Shown here: piece by piece, positions 1 through 10,270 of the stretch
Layout of the letters: the number at the start of each line of letters is the position of its first letter
Numbering within the stretch: position 1 is the stretch's first letter
Origin: XYA12-FULL-58-9 sp001798605
Lineage (GTDB): Bacteria; Myxococcota; XYA12-FULL-58-9
DNA length: 30,443 bases
Assembly (NCBI GenBank): GCA_036736205.1
Contig: DAINMX010000063.1
Coordinates: 1-30,443, forward strand
Direction of reading: 5' to 3'
Position numbers and translations under genes: made by a program
Notes under the pieces: model-generated
What the model was told of the DNA's origin: nothing
The model's input: only the letters and a program-made list of their open reading frames with translations
Databases searched by the model: none

Positions 1-3000
1 GGCCCGTGAAAACTGAGCTCGTCGATCCCCACGGGAAGACCGAGCTTGTCCACCTCACTCGTGGTCGCGATCCAATAGCCGAGGAGCTGTCCTGCTGCAT
101 CCATCAAACCGCCGGGGCCAGAGGGGACAGTCACCTTGCCGTTGATGCCATTGTTGCCGATGGGTCCCATGTCGATGACCCCATGGTACGCGGGTCCATG
201 GAACATCCAACGGCTGGCGTAGAGCTCGGTGGCGTTGATGACGGTGTCGTGGGGGTTGTCGAGAGCAGCCAAGTTCGAGAGCGGTGGGTCCTCGCGACGC
301 GTGGCGAGACGTACTCGGGCGCTTACGGAATCGTCAATGGAAACCGCCACCCAACCGTTCGGCTCCACCTTTGTTGTAATCGCTATCTCGAGTGGAGGTT
401 CGACAACCAACCAGCGAGTCGCGCGAATGTCTGTCACCGCGACCACCACCTTGCCTTGGGCGGTGCCAAGAGCCGCCTCCATCATCCACGTGATGGAGAG
501 CGTCATGGGGACCACTGGATAACGATCGAGGAGGCCTGCCCAACTGTCAGGCTGTGGGAAGAAGCAATGATCGATGAGCTCGGGAATCGTCTCCACAGAA
601 ATTGTGCGGTGGATCGTGTGGGTCTGTGTTGTGTTGCGCTGATGTTGTTGTCTGGCGTTGGCAATTGCAGATGGGGCGGCATCGAGCGCCGTGACCACAT
701 CCTGTTGTGCGACCACTTCGTTGTGCAGTGCTGCGAGCTGTTTGGCCAATGGGTGCAAGGGCGAAACCACAGGTGTTTGGCCAAGCGAGGTGACTGTCGA
801 CGCGCGTGTCAGTTGTGCAAGGGCTTTGTCGAGTCGAAGAAGTGGTGCGCCGAGACGAAGTTTCATCGGCATGGCGCTTCCCGAAACGAAGGCGTCGCCA
901 GCCTCGATGGCCGACGCTCGATCCTGTGACGGAGGTGGCAGAAAGATCCGCTGCAGGTCGACGTCCACGCCTTCGGTCCATAACGCTGCGAGGACGTGGC
1001 GCAGTTGACCTATGCCCGAGCGTTGTTTGACGTTGGCAGAAATGGCGAAGTAATCGCGCCCCTTGAGGGTGTCGTCAACGAATCCAACCAGACGGCCACA
1101 GCCGACCTGAACGTACACCCGTACTCCAGAATCGTACAGGGCTTCGATGAGCTCGCGGAATCGCACCGGTTCGATGAGATGGCGCAGACCGAGTGCGCGA
1201 ACGGCCTCTGAGTCATTGGGGTAGGGCGAAGATGTCGTTGCCGACCAAAGAGGAATGGTCGCAGGTTGCAAGTTGAGCTGGGCAAAATGCTGGCGATGGG
1301 GAAGAACAAAATCTGCAAACAAGGGTGAATGGAAACCTGAGCTAAATGGCAACACCTGGCAAAGGACTCCATCGTCACGCAAACGTTCCTCAGCCTCGTG
1401 GATGCTTCGTTCTCTGCCGCAGAGAATTACCTGGTGCGGGCAATTGTCATTGGAGATTGCGATGTCGGGGAGGTCAACGATCACTCGATCCGCGTGCTCT
1501 GCTGAGCAACCCGCCGCCAAGAACAACGTCCCGGGTACCTCGAGACTGCCGGGGTTGAGAGAGGCAACAAAGGCGTCGACATCCTGTTCGGCAAGCATGC
1601 CGCTGGCGATCATGCCACTCCACTCGCCAATGCTGTGTCCGGCTATGGCATCGGGAATTACGCCGAGTTGCCGCAACACCGAGTCGAGCAAGCGTCCAAC
1701 CTCGATGACACCAAAGCCCATACCTTCGAGATCACGCGCGTCAGCGTGGGCGGGCACAGGCCGATCGAACCAATGGGCGACGTCGGCAATCTGTGGCGCA
1801 AACAAACCGTCGATTCCGGGGAACAGAAAGGCAACCTTGCCGCCGAGATTGATCGATGCGTTGGGAGTGAAAAAGTAACCATCGTGGCCCTTCCAAGGCT
1901 TGCCCTGGGCGACGAGCTCTTGGGCCTTGGCAATGCGCCCGTCGCTGGGTTCGAGAATGGCAAGGCGCACGTTGCCAGCAACCGGTTTGTCGCCGACACC
2001 GGCGGGATTCCTCTGGAGCATCGCCGTCATTTCCATAACGGAGGTGGCAGCAACGGTCAGGATCTGTGTCGGCTCCAAGGCTGCGCGGCGAGAACGTGGA
2101 CCAGGCGGTGTCGACGGGAAGGTTGACGAAAAAAAAGATGGGGAAGCATGTGATGTCGACTCGAGCAACACGTGGGCGTTGATGCCGCCAAAGCCAAATG
2201 CGTTTACGCCAACGCGCCGCGTTTTTGCGTCCCAGATTTCAGCTTTGGAGAGCAAGCGCATGCGGGTTTTGTGTAGCAATGGGTGCGGCTGCTCGCAGTT
2301 CAAGCTAGGAGGCAAGACGCCGTGGTAGGCAGCCAGTGCACCCTTGATGAGTCCGGCCACACCCGCGGCAGGCATGGTGTGGCCAATCATTGATTTGACG
2401 CTGCCGAGACCAATGGTTGCAGAAGACCCACTTGGGGCGCCAAAGAAATCGGCAAGAGTGCGGAGCTCAGCGAGATCACCGGTTGGCGTGGCGGTGCCAT
2501 GGGCCTCAATCAGTCCAATGGCGTCGTCAGCCGTTGGGTCGAGCCGGGCGGCCTGCCAGGCGAGTTGTAGAGCGAGTTTCTGCCCTCTGCTGCTAGGTTG
2601 CATCAAGCTGGTGTTGCGCCCGTCGCTCGCTACGCCGGTGCCGCGAATGACGGCGTAGATTCGATCGCCCTTCTGTTCGGCATCGCGCAAACGTTTGAGA
2701 ACGACGATGCCGACGCCCTCACCGATGAGCAAACCATCAGCACGCGCATCAAAGGGACGCGACATCCCCGTGCGGCTCATGGCACCAAGCTGACAAAACA
2801 CGCTCCAAAAAGTGACGTCGTGGGTGAGGTGAATGCCACCAGCAAGCATCAAGTCGCAGCGGCCACTTTGAAGCTCTTGCCGTGCTTGGTCTACGGCAAC
2901 CAATGAGCTCGCGCAGGCGGCGTCCACCGTATAGGCGGGACCATGAAAGTCCAGACGATTGGCAATGCGTGACGCCGCGAGGTTTGGCACCAACCCAATC

Positions 3001-3551
3001 GCCGTGTCTGGACCAAATCCTGATACCTGGGATTGCAGATGAGCCTTGATCTTGCCCAATTGATCTGCGCTGAGCTCGGGAACCGCGTCTTCGAGACTGA
3101 GGATGATCTCCTGAGTCGTTCGCACGTTCTGAATGAGACGGGTCAGCGCAGGGGTGATGTAACCGCCGCGACCCAAGATGATGCCCACGCGGGTGCGGTC
3201 GACGGGCGGCCCGGCATTGACGTGCGCATCGTTGAGAGCGTCTTGGGCAACCCGCAGGGCCAACAGTTGGTCGGGTTCTGCGTGCTCCGCAGCAATGGGC
3301 ATGACGCCATGAGCAAAGGGATCGAAGGTGGCGAAGTCGTCAATGAACCCACCGCGGTTGCAGTAGATACGGTCGGCAGCTTTGGAGGTGGGGTCAAAGA
3401 AGATTGGATCCCAGCGGCTGGCCGGTGCACGGGTGATACTGTCGGTGCCCGATTCGATGTTGCGCCAATAGGTCTTGACGTCAGGTGAACCCGGAAACAC
3501 GCAAGCCATGCCGACGATGGCGATCGAATTGTTGCGATCCGCACCAGTCAT
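1..3551 (-). CDS. Type I polyketide / PUFA-like synthase subunit, KS-AT-DH (3' part outside window)
   Basis: An open frame of 1183 codons starts at ATG 3551 and runs off the left edge without a stop. Order: ketosynthase at about residues 8-430, with catalytic C213 (DAACASS), H351 (EAHGT) and H391 (IGHT); acyltransferase at about 565-850, with S640 (GHSIGE) and H741 (FHSPLF); then a PS-DH-type double-hotdog dehydratase from about 960, with H995 and D1151 (LMDAAGQ). The AT is unusual. The canonical GQGSQ is replaced by GIDGLF, and the position 25 residues after the Ser, where malonyl-specific ATs carry an Arg, is Leu; this suggests a substrate other than malonyl-CoA. The start is fixed by the 4-base ATGA overlap with the upstream synthase, implying translational coupling. 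It probably supplies dehydration and a second condensation or acyl-transfer step to the same assembly line. A second KS-like (CLF) domain or more DH domains may lie outside the window. Confidence 0.9.
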   Translation of the reverse strand, partial: MTGADRNNSIAIVGMACVFPGSPDVKTYWRNIESGTDSITRAPASRWDPIFFDPTSKAADRIYCNRGGFIDDFATFDPFAHGVMPIAAEHAEPDQLLALRVAQDALNDAHVNAGPPVDRTRVGIILGRGGYITPALTRLIQNVRTTQEIILSLEDAVPELSADQLGKIKAHLQSQVSGFGPDTAIGLVPNLAASRIANRLDFHGPAYTVDAACASSLVAVDQARQELQSGRCDLMLAGGIHLTHDVTFWSVFCQLGAMSRTGMSRPFDARADGLLIGEGVGIVVLKRLRDAEQKGDRIYAVIRGTGVASDGRNTSLMQPSSRGQKLALQLAWQAARLDPTADDAIGLIEAHGTATPTGDLAELRTLADFFGAPSGSSATIGLGSVKSMIGHTMPAAGVAGLIKGALAAYHGVLPPSLNCEQPHPLLHKTRMRLLSKAEIWDAKTRRVGVNAFGFGGINAHVLLESTSHASPSFFSSTFPSTPPGPRSRRAALEPTQILTVAATSVMEMTAMLQRNPAGVGDKPVAGNVRLAILEPSDGRIAKAQELVAQGKPWKGHDGYFFTPNASINLGGKVAFLFPGIDGLFAPQIADVAHWFDRPVPAHADARDLEGMGFGVIEVGRLLDSVLRQLGVIPDAIAGHSIGEWSGMIASGMLAEQDVDAFVASLNPGSLEVPGTLFLAAGCSAEHADRVIVDLPDIAISNDNCPHQVILCGRERSIHEAEERLRDDGVLCQVLPFSSGFHSPLFADFVLPHRQHFAQLNLQPATIPLWSATTSSPYPNDSEAVRALGLRHLIEPVRFRELIEALYDSGVRVYVQVGCGRLVGFVDDTLKGRDYFAISANVKQRSGIGQLRHVLAALWTEGVDVDLQRIFLPPPSQDRASAIEAGDAFVSGSAMPMKLRLGAPLLRLDKALAQLTRASTVTSLGQTPVVSPLHPLAKQLAALHNEVVAQQDVVTALDAAPSAIANARQQHQRNTTQTHTIHRTISVETIPELIDHCFFPQPDSWAGLLDRYPVVPMTLSITWMMEAALGTAQGKVVVAVTDIRATRWLVVEPPLEIAITTKVEPNGWVAVSIDDSVSARVRLATRREDPPLSNLAALDNPHDTVINATELYASRWMFHGPAYHGVIDMGPIGNNGINGKVTVPSGPGGLMDAAGQLLGYWIATTSEVDKLGLPVGIDELSFHG

Positions 3552-6500
3552 TTGAGGTTTTCAAGGTTGGCGCGGGCCAACAAGATCTGCGCGTCATGCG
3601 GTGCGCCGCCGGTGAGCTCTTGGATCAAGCTTTCGACGCCAGCCGCTGGGGTGATGAGTCCCATCCCCCGTTTCTCGTATTCCGCAGACAAGGAATCGTC
3701 AACCATGCCAACTCCGGCCCAGGGCCCCCAATCGATGGAGACCACTCGCGATTGGAGGCGGTCGTTGAGGTTGATGGCCAACTTGTCGAGGTAGTCGTTG
3801 GCAGCGGCGTAGTCGGACTGTCCCCGATTGCCGAGAACACCTGAGATGCTCGCGAAAAAGACGATCGCCTGAACATCGGGGCGCAGGTTGTCCGCGAGGG
3901 CCAAAGCGCTCTGCACCTTGGTGTCGAAGACGCGATCAAAAGACTCCACGCTCTTATGACGGATCAGCTGATCCTCGACAATACCGGCACCGTGCAGCAC
4001 GACATCGATGCGGCCGTACCGGTCGTAGACGCCGCCAATCAAATCAGCGAACGCCGTGGTGTTGCGCACGTCGAGACTGCGGTATTCCGCTTTGGCACCC
4101 ATCTCTTCGAGTCCGCACAGAGTCTGGCGGATCTCGCGCGCAGCCAACACCTGTCGCGCCTCTTTGTCAATTTCGCGCGGATGTTGTTTGTTGCCGCTGC
4201 GGGCAGCCAACGCTCTGCGAACAGAGTCAATGCCCTCGGCATCGCGGAGGTCTGACGTCTCGGCCTCTGTCGGCAACGGCGAGCGGCCCACCAACACGAA
4301 GCGGGAGCCAAAACGTTGTGCAATGCCCTTGGCGATCGTAGCGGTGATCCCGCGGGCTCCTCCGGTCGCAAGAACAAGACTCTCGGGCCCGAGAGAGATG
4401 TTGCCATTGTGTGGTCCAGCAGCAGCCCTCGTGGGCATGAGAACTTGGCGGCCCGCACTGTTGTAGCCGACCTCGACGTAATCATCGTCGGCGCACAGTT
4501 CGGTCCAGATGAGATCGGCCAACACCACCGGCGTGTCGGAGGGATCAACATCCACGACGCGGACATGGACGCCGGGCCACTCCTTGGCAATGGCTTTGAC
4601 GAGTCCGCTGACGCCGGCACAATCGAGACGGTAACGTCGTTTGCCGCGACCGAAGTTACCACCGAGGCCGGTCGCAACCAGCAGAGTCGTGGCACCGGCG
4701 ACAAGAGCCGTGCGGGCCAAGGCAAATAACTCTTTGACGCCCGCGCGCGGTCCATGCCCGAGGGTGCCTAGATGAATGAGCCCATCGACACCATCCCAGC
4801 CGTCGCCGGCTCGGTGCATCTTGACCCCACACCCTGCCCGTCGCAACCGTGAGGCTAGGGCCGCAGCCACACCATGGCCGTCGTCTGTGATTGAGAATAC
4901 GCGCTTACCAAGTGGCAACTCGCCAGGATTGGGTAGCTCGCGAATGACGAGCTGATAGCGTTGCACCTCAGTAGGTACGGTCAGCGACTCTGAATGGCGG
5001 CGGTCAACGGCCGGTCTCACGGATCTCGTGGGTGGTGCGGTGTCATCTTGCGGAGAAACGGTTGGGCGGGGTGCCTCGACAGCGTCGCCCTGGCGTTTTT
5101 CCTCCAGCCAGGTGAGAATGCCGCGCAGGGTCTTCACCCCAGCGAGCTCTTCCACCAGCCGATCGCGCTCCTTAGGGTCTTGCTCTTGTCCGGTGACTTG
5201 GGACAACTCGCCGAGAATTTCGATGCGCTTGATCGAATCGACAGAGAGATCGCCCTCGAGGTCGAGATCGAGATCGAGCATCTCCACCGGATAACCGGTG
5301 CGTTTGCTGACAATGTTTAGAAGGGTGGTACCGATGTTGAGCTGTGCTGTTTCGGTTACTGTTGCCGTTTCAGCCTGTGGAGCGGGCGCTGGTTGTACGC
5401 CCACTCGATTGTCGGTGAGCAAGGTTTGGCTTGGCGCAGTGCCGAGAAAGCTGAGCATGACCTCCCGTTGGCCGCGGACCAACTCGCGCAGGTCCTGGAG
5501 GTACTGAGCGACCACAACTTCGCGATTGTCCGCCGGGGACGGCGCGTCGAGCGACGCAGACGCGGCAATGGGCTCGGTGACGATGCGCATGGCCGTGTCA
5601 GGCAGATTGCCACGGGTGGGAACGGCGCGTTGTCCATTGACCAGCCACACGCCGGCAGCTCGCGACGCCGGGGGTGCAGAAAGATCGAAGGGTTTGGTGC
5701 CGCGATCTCGGAACAGCGCCTCGAGGTCGACGTCTACGCCAGCGACGGCGAGCTCGGCAACAGCCCCGAGGAGAGTGGGAATTCCGGGTTGTCCGGGTTC
5801 GTTACAGAGGATGGCGGTGTGTGGGCGGCCTTCGAGGATCTTACCCACCAGGTGCGTCAGTTTCCGCGCAGGGCCGACTTCGACAAACAACCGAGCGCCC
5901 GCTGCGTACATGCCTTCAATCTCATCGACAAACTTGACCGGCCGCACCAGTTGCTCCGCGAGGGTTCGGCGCACAGCTTGGGGATCCCGCTCGTAGGGTT
6001 TTGCTGTGGAGTTTGCCCATACCTCGATATCGGGCGCACGGAGATCGGCGTTTGCGAGGTCGGCGGTGAAGGCCTTGCGCGCCCCTGCCACCAACGGGCT
6101 GTGAAAAGCGCAGGCAACGGGCAACCGCTGGGCTGTGTAACCATGTGCTGCGATCTGGTCTGCAGCGGCGATGACCGCCGACTCGTCGCCAGCGATAACA
6201 GTCTGGTCTGGCGCGTTGTAGTTGGCGACGACAACGTGGTCGCAACCGCTCACGACCTCCGCCACCTCTGTCGCCGGCGCATTGAGGGCAATCATTGCAC
6301 CGGGCGTGTCCCCGGCGGCCTCTGCCATAGCGCGACCACGCGCCTCGGAGAGGGCGATGAGTGTCTTTGCATCGCAGACACCAGCCACGCAGAGGGCGAC
6401 GAGCTCGCCATAGCTGTGACCGGCAGTCATGTCTGGTTTGATCCCAAAGGTACCGAGCAGCCTCGCCATGGCCAAATCGACAATGCCAAGAGCCGGCTGG

Positions 6501-9500
6501 GCAATGCGGGTGTCTGTGAGATCGGCGCGTTGCTCTGCCAGGGCTTGGGCGCCAAAGACACTCGGAGGAAAGATCGTCGCAAGGTAGGGTGAACCGAGCT
6601 CCAGCAAATCATGCAAATGAGGGAACGCAATGAACAGGTCGGCGAGCATACGAACCCGTTGACTGCCTTGCCCTGGGAACAGGAAAGCCACTTTGCCGCG
6701 GGTGGCGTTGTCACTGTGAGCAATGCCGGCGTCGTTGTTGCCGGCAACTGCCGCGGTGAGTCTTTGCTGCAGCTCGTCGTGACTGCCCGCAACGATAGCG
6801 AGCTTGGGCGAGCCACGGCCACTTCGCAGTGTGCTGTGGGCAAGGTTGCGAAGCTCAAAGCCATTGCCGTTGTTGATAAGGGCCAGCAGCCGCTCTGCCA
6901 GTGCCATCGCCTCTTCTCGAGTCTCGCCGCGAAATGCGAATAGCTCCGCAGGCCAGACAGGGGAGCCGCAGACGGGGGGTTGTGACTGCGGTGCCTCACT
7001 CAACACCGCGTGATAGTTGGCACCGCCAAAACCGAAGGCGCTGACGCCAGCGTGCCGGCCACTGCCGATCCATGGCCGGGGAGTGCTGCAGAAGGTGAAC
7101 GGGCTGGTATCAGGATCAAAGGCTGGGTTGGGAGTGCTCACGTGTAGGGTTGGTGGCAGAGTCCGGTGATAGAGGGCAAGGGACATCTTTATCAAAGAGA
7201 TCAGTCCTGCCGCGCACTTGGTGTGTCCGATCTGCGATTTGACAGATCCGAGCGCGCACTGACTCGGCGCTGTGCCAGAGCTGGTGAAGACGTCGGTCAG
7301 TGACGCCAGCTCCGTGCGATCGCCAACGACAGTGCCGGTGCCATGCGCTTCGAGAACGCCAACTTGTTTTGGAGAGACACCGGCACGTTGGTAGGCCCGC
7401 GCCAAGGCACGAATCTGCCCCTCTTTGCGCGGGGCGGTGAGCCCTTGGCTGCGGCCATCGGAGGCACCGGCGACCGCTTTGATGACAGCGTAGATGCGAT
7501 CGCCATCGCGAACGGCGTCTTCCAGGCGCTTGAGCACGACGACACCCACGCCCTCGCCGAGCACTGTGCCATCGGCGGTGCTGTCGAAGACGCGGCATTG
7601 CCCACGGGCCGAAAGCGCGTGAACGCTGGAGAACATGAGGTAATCACCAATGCCATTGTGTAGGTCGACGCCACCACACAACACCATATCGCTGCTCTTG
7701 GTGACGAGCTCTTTGCAGGAGAGGTCGAGCGCAGCCAAGGAGCTCGCGCAGGCGGCGTCGGTCGTGCAATTCACACCGCCGAAATCGAGACGGTTCGCGA
7801 CTCGCCCAGCGATGACATTTGCAAGCACGCCGGGGAAGGAGTCTTCGGTGAGTTTCGGCAACACCGCGTCGAGCGCTTTCGGCAAATCGCCAAAGTAGGT
7901 CGGATACAGCGCGCGAAAGCCGTAAGCGCTCGAGAGATCTGCCCCGGCCTCAGCGCCGACGATGACGGAAACACGGGAGCGGTCGAACTCCCTATCGACA
8001 TACCCAGCATCGGCGAGGGCACGTTTCGCAACCAACAGGGTGAGAAGTTGAGCAGGGTCGATAGCCGACAACGATAAAGGCGGAATGCCGAACTCGATCG
8101 GGTCAAACTCGATGTCGGGGAGAAATGCTCCCCACTTCGAGATGCTCTTGGTGGTGTCGTCGATGGCGTCGGCGTCATAGTACAGCTCCGAGCGCCAGCG
8201 CTCTTTGGGAACCTCGGTGATGCTGCTCTTGGCGGCGAGGACGTTGGCCCAGAAATGATCCAAATCTGGAGCCTCGGGCATGACACCGGCCATGCCGATG
8301 ATGGCGATGTCCGCTGGAGAAGCCTGTGGCTCTGGCTCTTGGGGTACAGAGACCTCGGCGAGCTTCTCGGTGGCGCCGATGCAAACGTCTCGGTGCAGTG
8401 CTTCGATGGTGGTGATCCGATCCCGCAGCGCGGCAACCTGTCCGAGCATGAACAGGCCTTCGCGACGCTGGGTCTCCTGGTCGACGCGCACCAGGTTGTC
8501 ACCTTCGCGGCGGACGCCCTTGGCAGCGATGCGCAAGCGACCCAGGTTGAGCTCTTCGAGGGCGGCAATGGCATCTTCGGTGCGTTTCTCGTCTCCTTGC
8601 AGCTCTTCGCGGCGTGCGTGAAATGTGTCGACATACGAACTCTTGGCGCAGCGGGTTGCATGCCCCACGGCGGTTTCGAGCAGTGTGGTGCCGTCGCAGG
8701 TGATGGCGACGTTCTGGAATGCTTCTCCGATTGCGCCGGTGTCGGTAGCCTCTTGGGTGAATAGATAGGCGGTGCCCATCAAAAGACCGACCTTGGCACC
8801 GCGAGCGGCCAGCGGAGCGCCGATGGCCGCGACCATGGCAGCCGAGCAGGCATCATGAATACCACCTGCGAATACGACAGAGAGCTCCGGAGGCGACTCG
8901 TAACGAAGCAGTAGCTCGATCAAGCTCTCCCAAAGAACGAAGCTTGAGCGCGGCCCGACGTGGCCGCCGCATTCTCGCCCCTCGAGGATGAAGCGCTTGA
9001 CACCCGCATGCAGAAATTGCTCCATCAAGCCAGGCGAGGGTACGTGCAGGAAGGTGGGGATGCCCACCTGCTCGAGTGCACGGGCTTGTGCAGGTCGGCC
9101 ACCGCCGATGAGCACCGCCGGTGGTTTGGCGGCGATGATCGCGTTGAGCTGCTCATCGCGCAAGACCGCAGGCACAAAGCCGAGAATGCCGACCCCCCAC
9201 GGTCGTCTGCCCAGGCGTTTTTTTGTTTCCGCGAGGAGGCGGTCGATGTCGGGGCCGCGCATCATCGACAGAGCCACGAAGGGGAGCCCACCGCCGTCAG
9301 CCACAGCGCCGGCAAAGGCCGCGCCATCACTCACTCGAGTCATCGGCCCCTGCATCACCGGGTAACGAAGATCGTAAGTCTTAGCGAAGGAAGAGTCTTT
9401 GCCAAAAGGCTCGAGCCCCTTTGCCTGGCGCAGGTGCGAAATGATGGAGTGGCGTAACACTCCAAGCAGAGCGCGGATCGTCGGATAGCGTCCCGCCAAG

Positions 9501-10270
9501 GTGGGGGCGAAGCCGATGTCTTGACCTGCAGGAATGAGTGGCTGGGCAGAGTCGGGTGCCCCCAGCCGGCGAATGATCTCTTCACCATCGGCGTTGCTGA
9601 TCTCCGTCTTGGAGAGCTCAGGTTGCAGAAGAATGCGGTGTCCTGCCGCGACGAGGGTCTCACTGCCATCGGCTCGCTCGAGCACCTTGCGAATGTCTGC
9701 CGTGACAGCGCTCTCGCGCATGAGTGCAAGTTGACTGTCGAGGACCACTCCCCGGGCACCACCGGCAATGCAGCCCGCTGCAGTGTGCAGACCAATGCCA
9801 CCTTGGGCCCAGATCGGTAGGTCGATTTCTTTGACCAACCGTTGCAGGAGGATGAAGGTTGTCTCCTCACCAACGCGCCCACCGCTCTCGTTGCCTTTCG
9901 CGATGATGCCGTTGGCACCGCGGTCAACGGCAAGCTTTGCCTCGGCAAGAGAGGTTACCTGCACCAAGAGATCACGGTCGGTGTCGAAATCCTCTGTCTT
10001 TGCTGTGGCACCATCGATGACGATGGTTCGCACTGCTTGTGGCAGTTTGAGGTCATTGAACAGCTGTCGATTGGCGACACGGACGCCGAAAACCTCTATC
10101 TCTGCGGCCAAGGCCTCGAGCTGTTCTGCGGCAACGACGGCATCGTGGCCCAAATCCAAAATAGCCAAAGCACCAGCATGTGCAGCTGCCGCGGCGAGCT
10201 TGGCGTCAGGACGTTCGAATGGCGTAATCGCAATGATTAGCTGGTTTGAAAGGTCGTATCTCGAATCCAT
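3548..10270 (-). CDS. Multidomain lipid/polyketide synthase: ER-ER-KS-AT-ACP-KR
   Basis: 2240 residues. Two tandem NPD-type (FabK/PfaD-like, flavin-dependent) enoyl-reductase barrels occupy about 10-225 and 300-550. The second has the family motif ECGGHVG with H437; the first reads ESGGRVG with R132 in its place. A PfaD-like helical tail (about 550-645) leads into KS (650-1075; C841, H976, H1016), a malonyl-type AT (1190-1480; GQGSQ, S1286 in GHSYGE, R1311, H1390), one ACP (phosphopantetheine Ser S1679 in LSVDSIKR) and a KR with its structural half (about 1790-1950) and catalytic half (TGGARGI from 1969; S2141, Y2154, N2158). KS-AT-ACP-KR is the PfaA order, but Pfa synthases usually carry several ACPs and a separate PfaD reductase; here there is one ACP and the ER is fused. 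ATG 10270 is preferred over a TTG at 10336 because CGGGAAAA lies about 10 bases upstream. The likely product is a long-chain or polyunsaturated lipid; the exact product cannot be read from the sequence. Confidence 0.93.
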   Translation of the reverse strand: MDSRYDLSNQLIIAITPFERPDAKLAAAAAHAGALAILDLGHDAVVAAEQLEALAAEIEVFGVRVANRQLFNDLKLPQAVRTIVIDGATAKTEDFDTDRDLLVQVTSLAEAKLAVDRGANGIIAKGNESGGRVGEETTFILLQRLVKEIDLPIWAQGGIGLHTAAGCIAGGARGVVLDSQLALMRESAVTADIRKVLERADGSETLVAAGHRILLQPELSKTEISNADGEEIIRRLGAPDSAQPLIPAGQDIGFAPTLAGRYPTIRALLGVLRHSIISHLRQAKGLEPFGKDSSFAKTYDLRYPVMQGPMTRVSDGAAFAGAVADGGGLPFVALSMMRGPDIDRLLAETKKRLGRRPWGVGILGFVPAVLRDEQLNAIIAAKPPAVLIGGGRPAQARALEQVGIPTFLHVPSPGLMEQFLHAGVKRFILEGRECGGHVGPRSSFVLWESLIELLLRYESPPELSVVFAGGIHDACSAAMVAAIGAPLAARGAKVGLLMGTAYLFTQEATDTGAIGEAFQNVAITCDGTTLLETAVGHATRCAKSSYVDTFHARREELQGDEKRTEDAIAALEELNLGRLRIAAKGVRREGDNLVRVDQETQRREGLFMLGQVAALRDRITTIEALHRDVCIGATEKLAEVSVPQEPEPQASPADIAIIGMAGVMPEAPDLDHFWANVLAAKSSITEVPKERWRSELYYDADAIDDTTKSISKWGAFLPDIEFDPIEFGIPPLSLSAIDPAQLLTLLVAKRALADAGYVDREFDRSRVSVIVGAEAGADLSSAYGFRALYPTYFGDLPKALDAVLPKLTEDSFPGVLANVIAGRVANRLDFGGVNCTTDAACASSLAALDLSCKELVTKSSDMVLCGGVDLHNGIGDYLMFSSVHALSARGQCRVFDSTADGTVLGEGVGVVVLKRLEDAVRDGDRIYAVIKAVAGASDGRSQGLTAPRKEGQIRALARAYQRAGVSPKQVGVLEAHGTGTVVGDRTELASLTDVFTSSGTAPSQCALGSVKSQIGHTKCAAGLISLIKMSLALYHRTLPPTLHVSTPNPAFDPDTSPFTFCSTPRPWIGSGRHAGVSAFGFGGANYHAVLSEAPQSQPPVCGSPVWPAELFAFRGETREEAMALAERLLALINNGNGFELRNLAHSTLRSGRGSPKLAIVAGSHDELQQRLTAAVAGNNDAGIAHSDNATRGKVAFLFPGQGSQRVRMLADLFIAFPHLHDLLELGSPYLATIFPPSVFGAQALAEQRADLTDTRIAQPALGIVDLAMARLLGTFGIKPDMTAGHSYGELVALCVAGVCDAKTLIALSEARGRAMAEAAGDTPGAMIALNAPATEVAEVVSGCDHVVVANYNAPDQTVIAGDESAVIAAADQIAAHGYTAQRLPVACAFHSPLVAGARKAFTADLANADLRAPDIEVWANSTAKPYERDPQAVRRTLAEQLVRPVKFVDEIEGMYAAGARLFVEVGPARKLTHLVGKILEGRPHTAILCNEPGQPGIPTLLGAVAELAVAGVDVDLEALFRDRGTKPFDLSAPPASRAAGVWLVNGQRAVPTRGNLPDTAMRIVTEPIAASASLDAPSPADNREVVVAQYLQDLRELVRGQREVMLSFLGTAPSQTLLTDNRVGVQPAPAPQAETATVTETAQLNIGTTLLNIVSKRTGYPVEMLDLDLDLEGDLSVDSIKRIEILGELSQVTGQEQDPKERDRLVEELAGVKTLRGILTWLEEKRQGDAVEAPRPTVSPQDDTAPPTRSVRPAVDRRHSESLTVPTEVQRYQLVIRELPNPGELPLGKRVFSITDDGHGVAAALASRLRRAGCGVKMHRAGDGWDGVDGLIHLGTLGHGPRAGVKELFALARTALVAGATTLLVATGLGGNFGRGKRRYRLDCAGVSGLVKAIAKEWPGVHVRVVDVDPSDTPVVLADLIWTELCADDDYVEVGYNSAGRQVLMPTRAAAGPHNGNISLGPESLVLATGGARGITATIAKGIAQRFGSRFVLVGRSPLPTEAETSDLRDAEGIDSVRRALAARSGNKQHPREIDKEARQVLAAREIRQTLCGLEEMGAKAEYRSLDVRNTTAFADLIGGVYDRYGRIDVVLHGAGIVEDQLIRHKSVESFDRVFDTKVQSALALADNLRPDVQAIVFFASISGVLGNRGQSDYAAANDYLDKLAINLNDRLQSRVVSIDWGPWAGVGMVDDSLSAEYEKRGMGLITPAAGVESLIQELTGGAPHDAQILLARANLENLK

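Noticed and set aside
5393..6592. 399-codon plus-strand frame
   Set aside because: It lies antisense within the AT region of the large synthase, whose catalytic motifs are intact; a high-G+C shadow frame.
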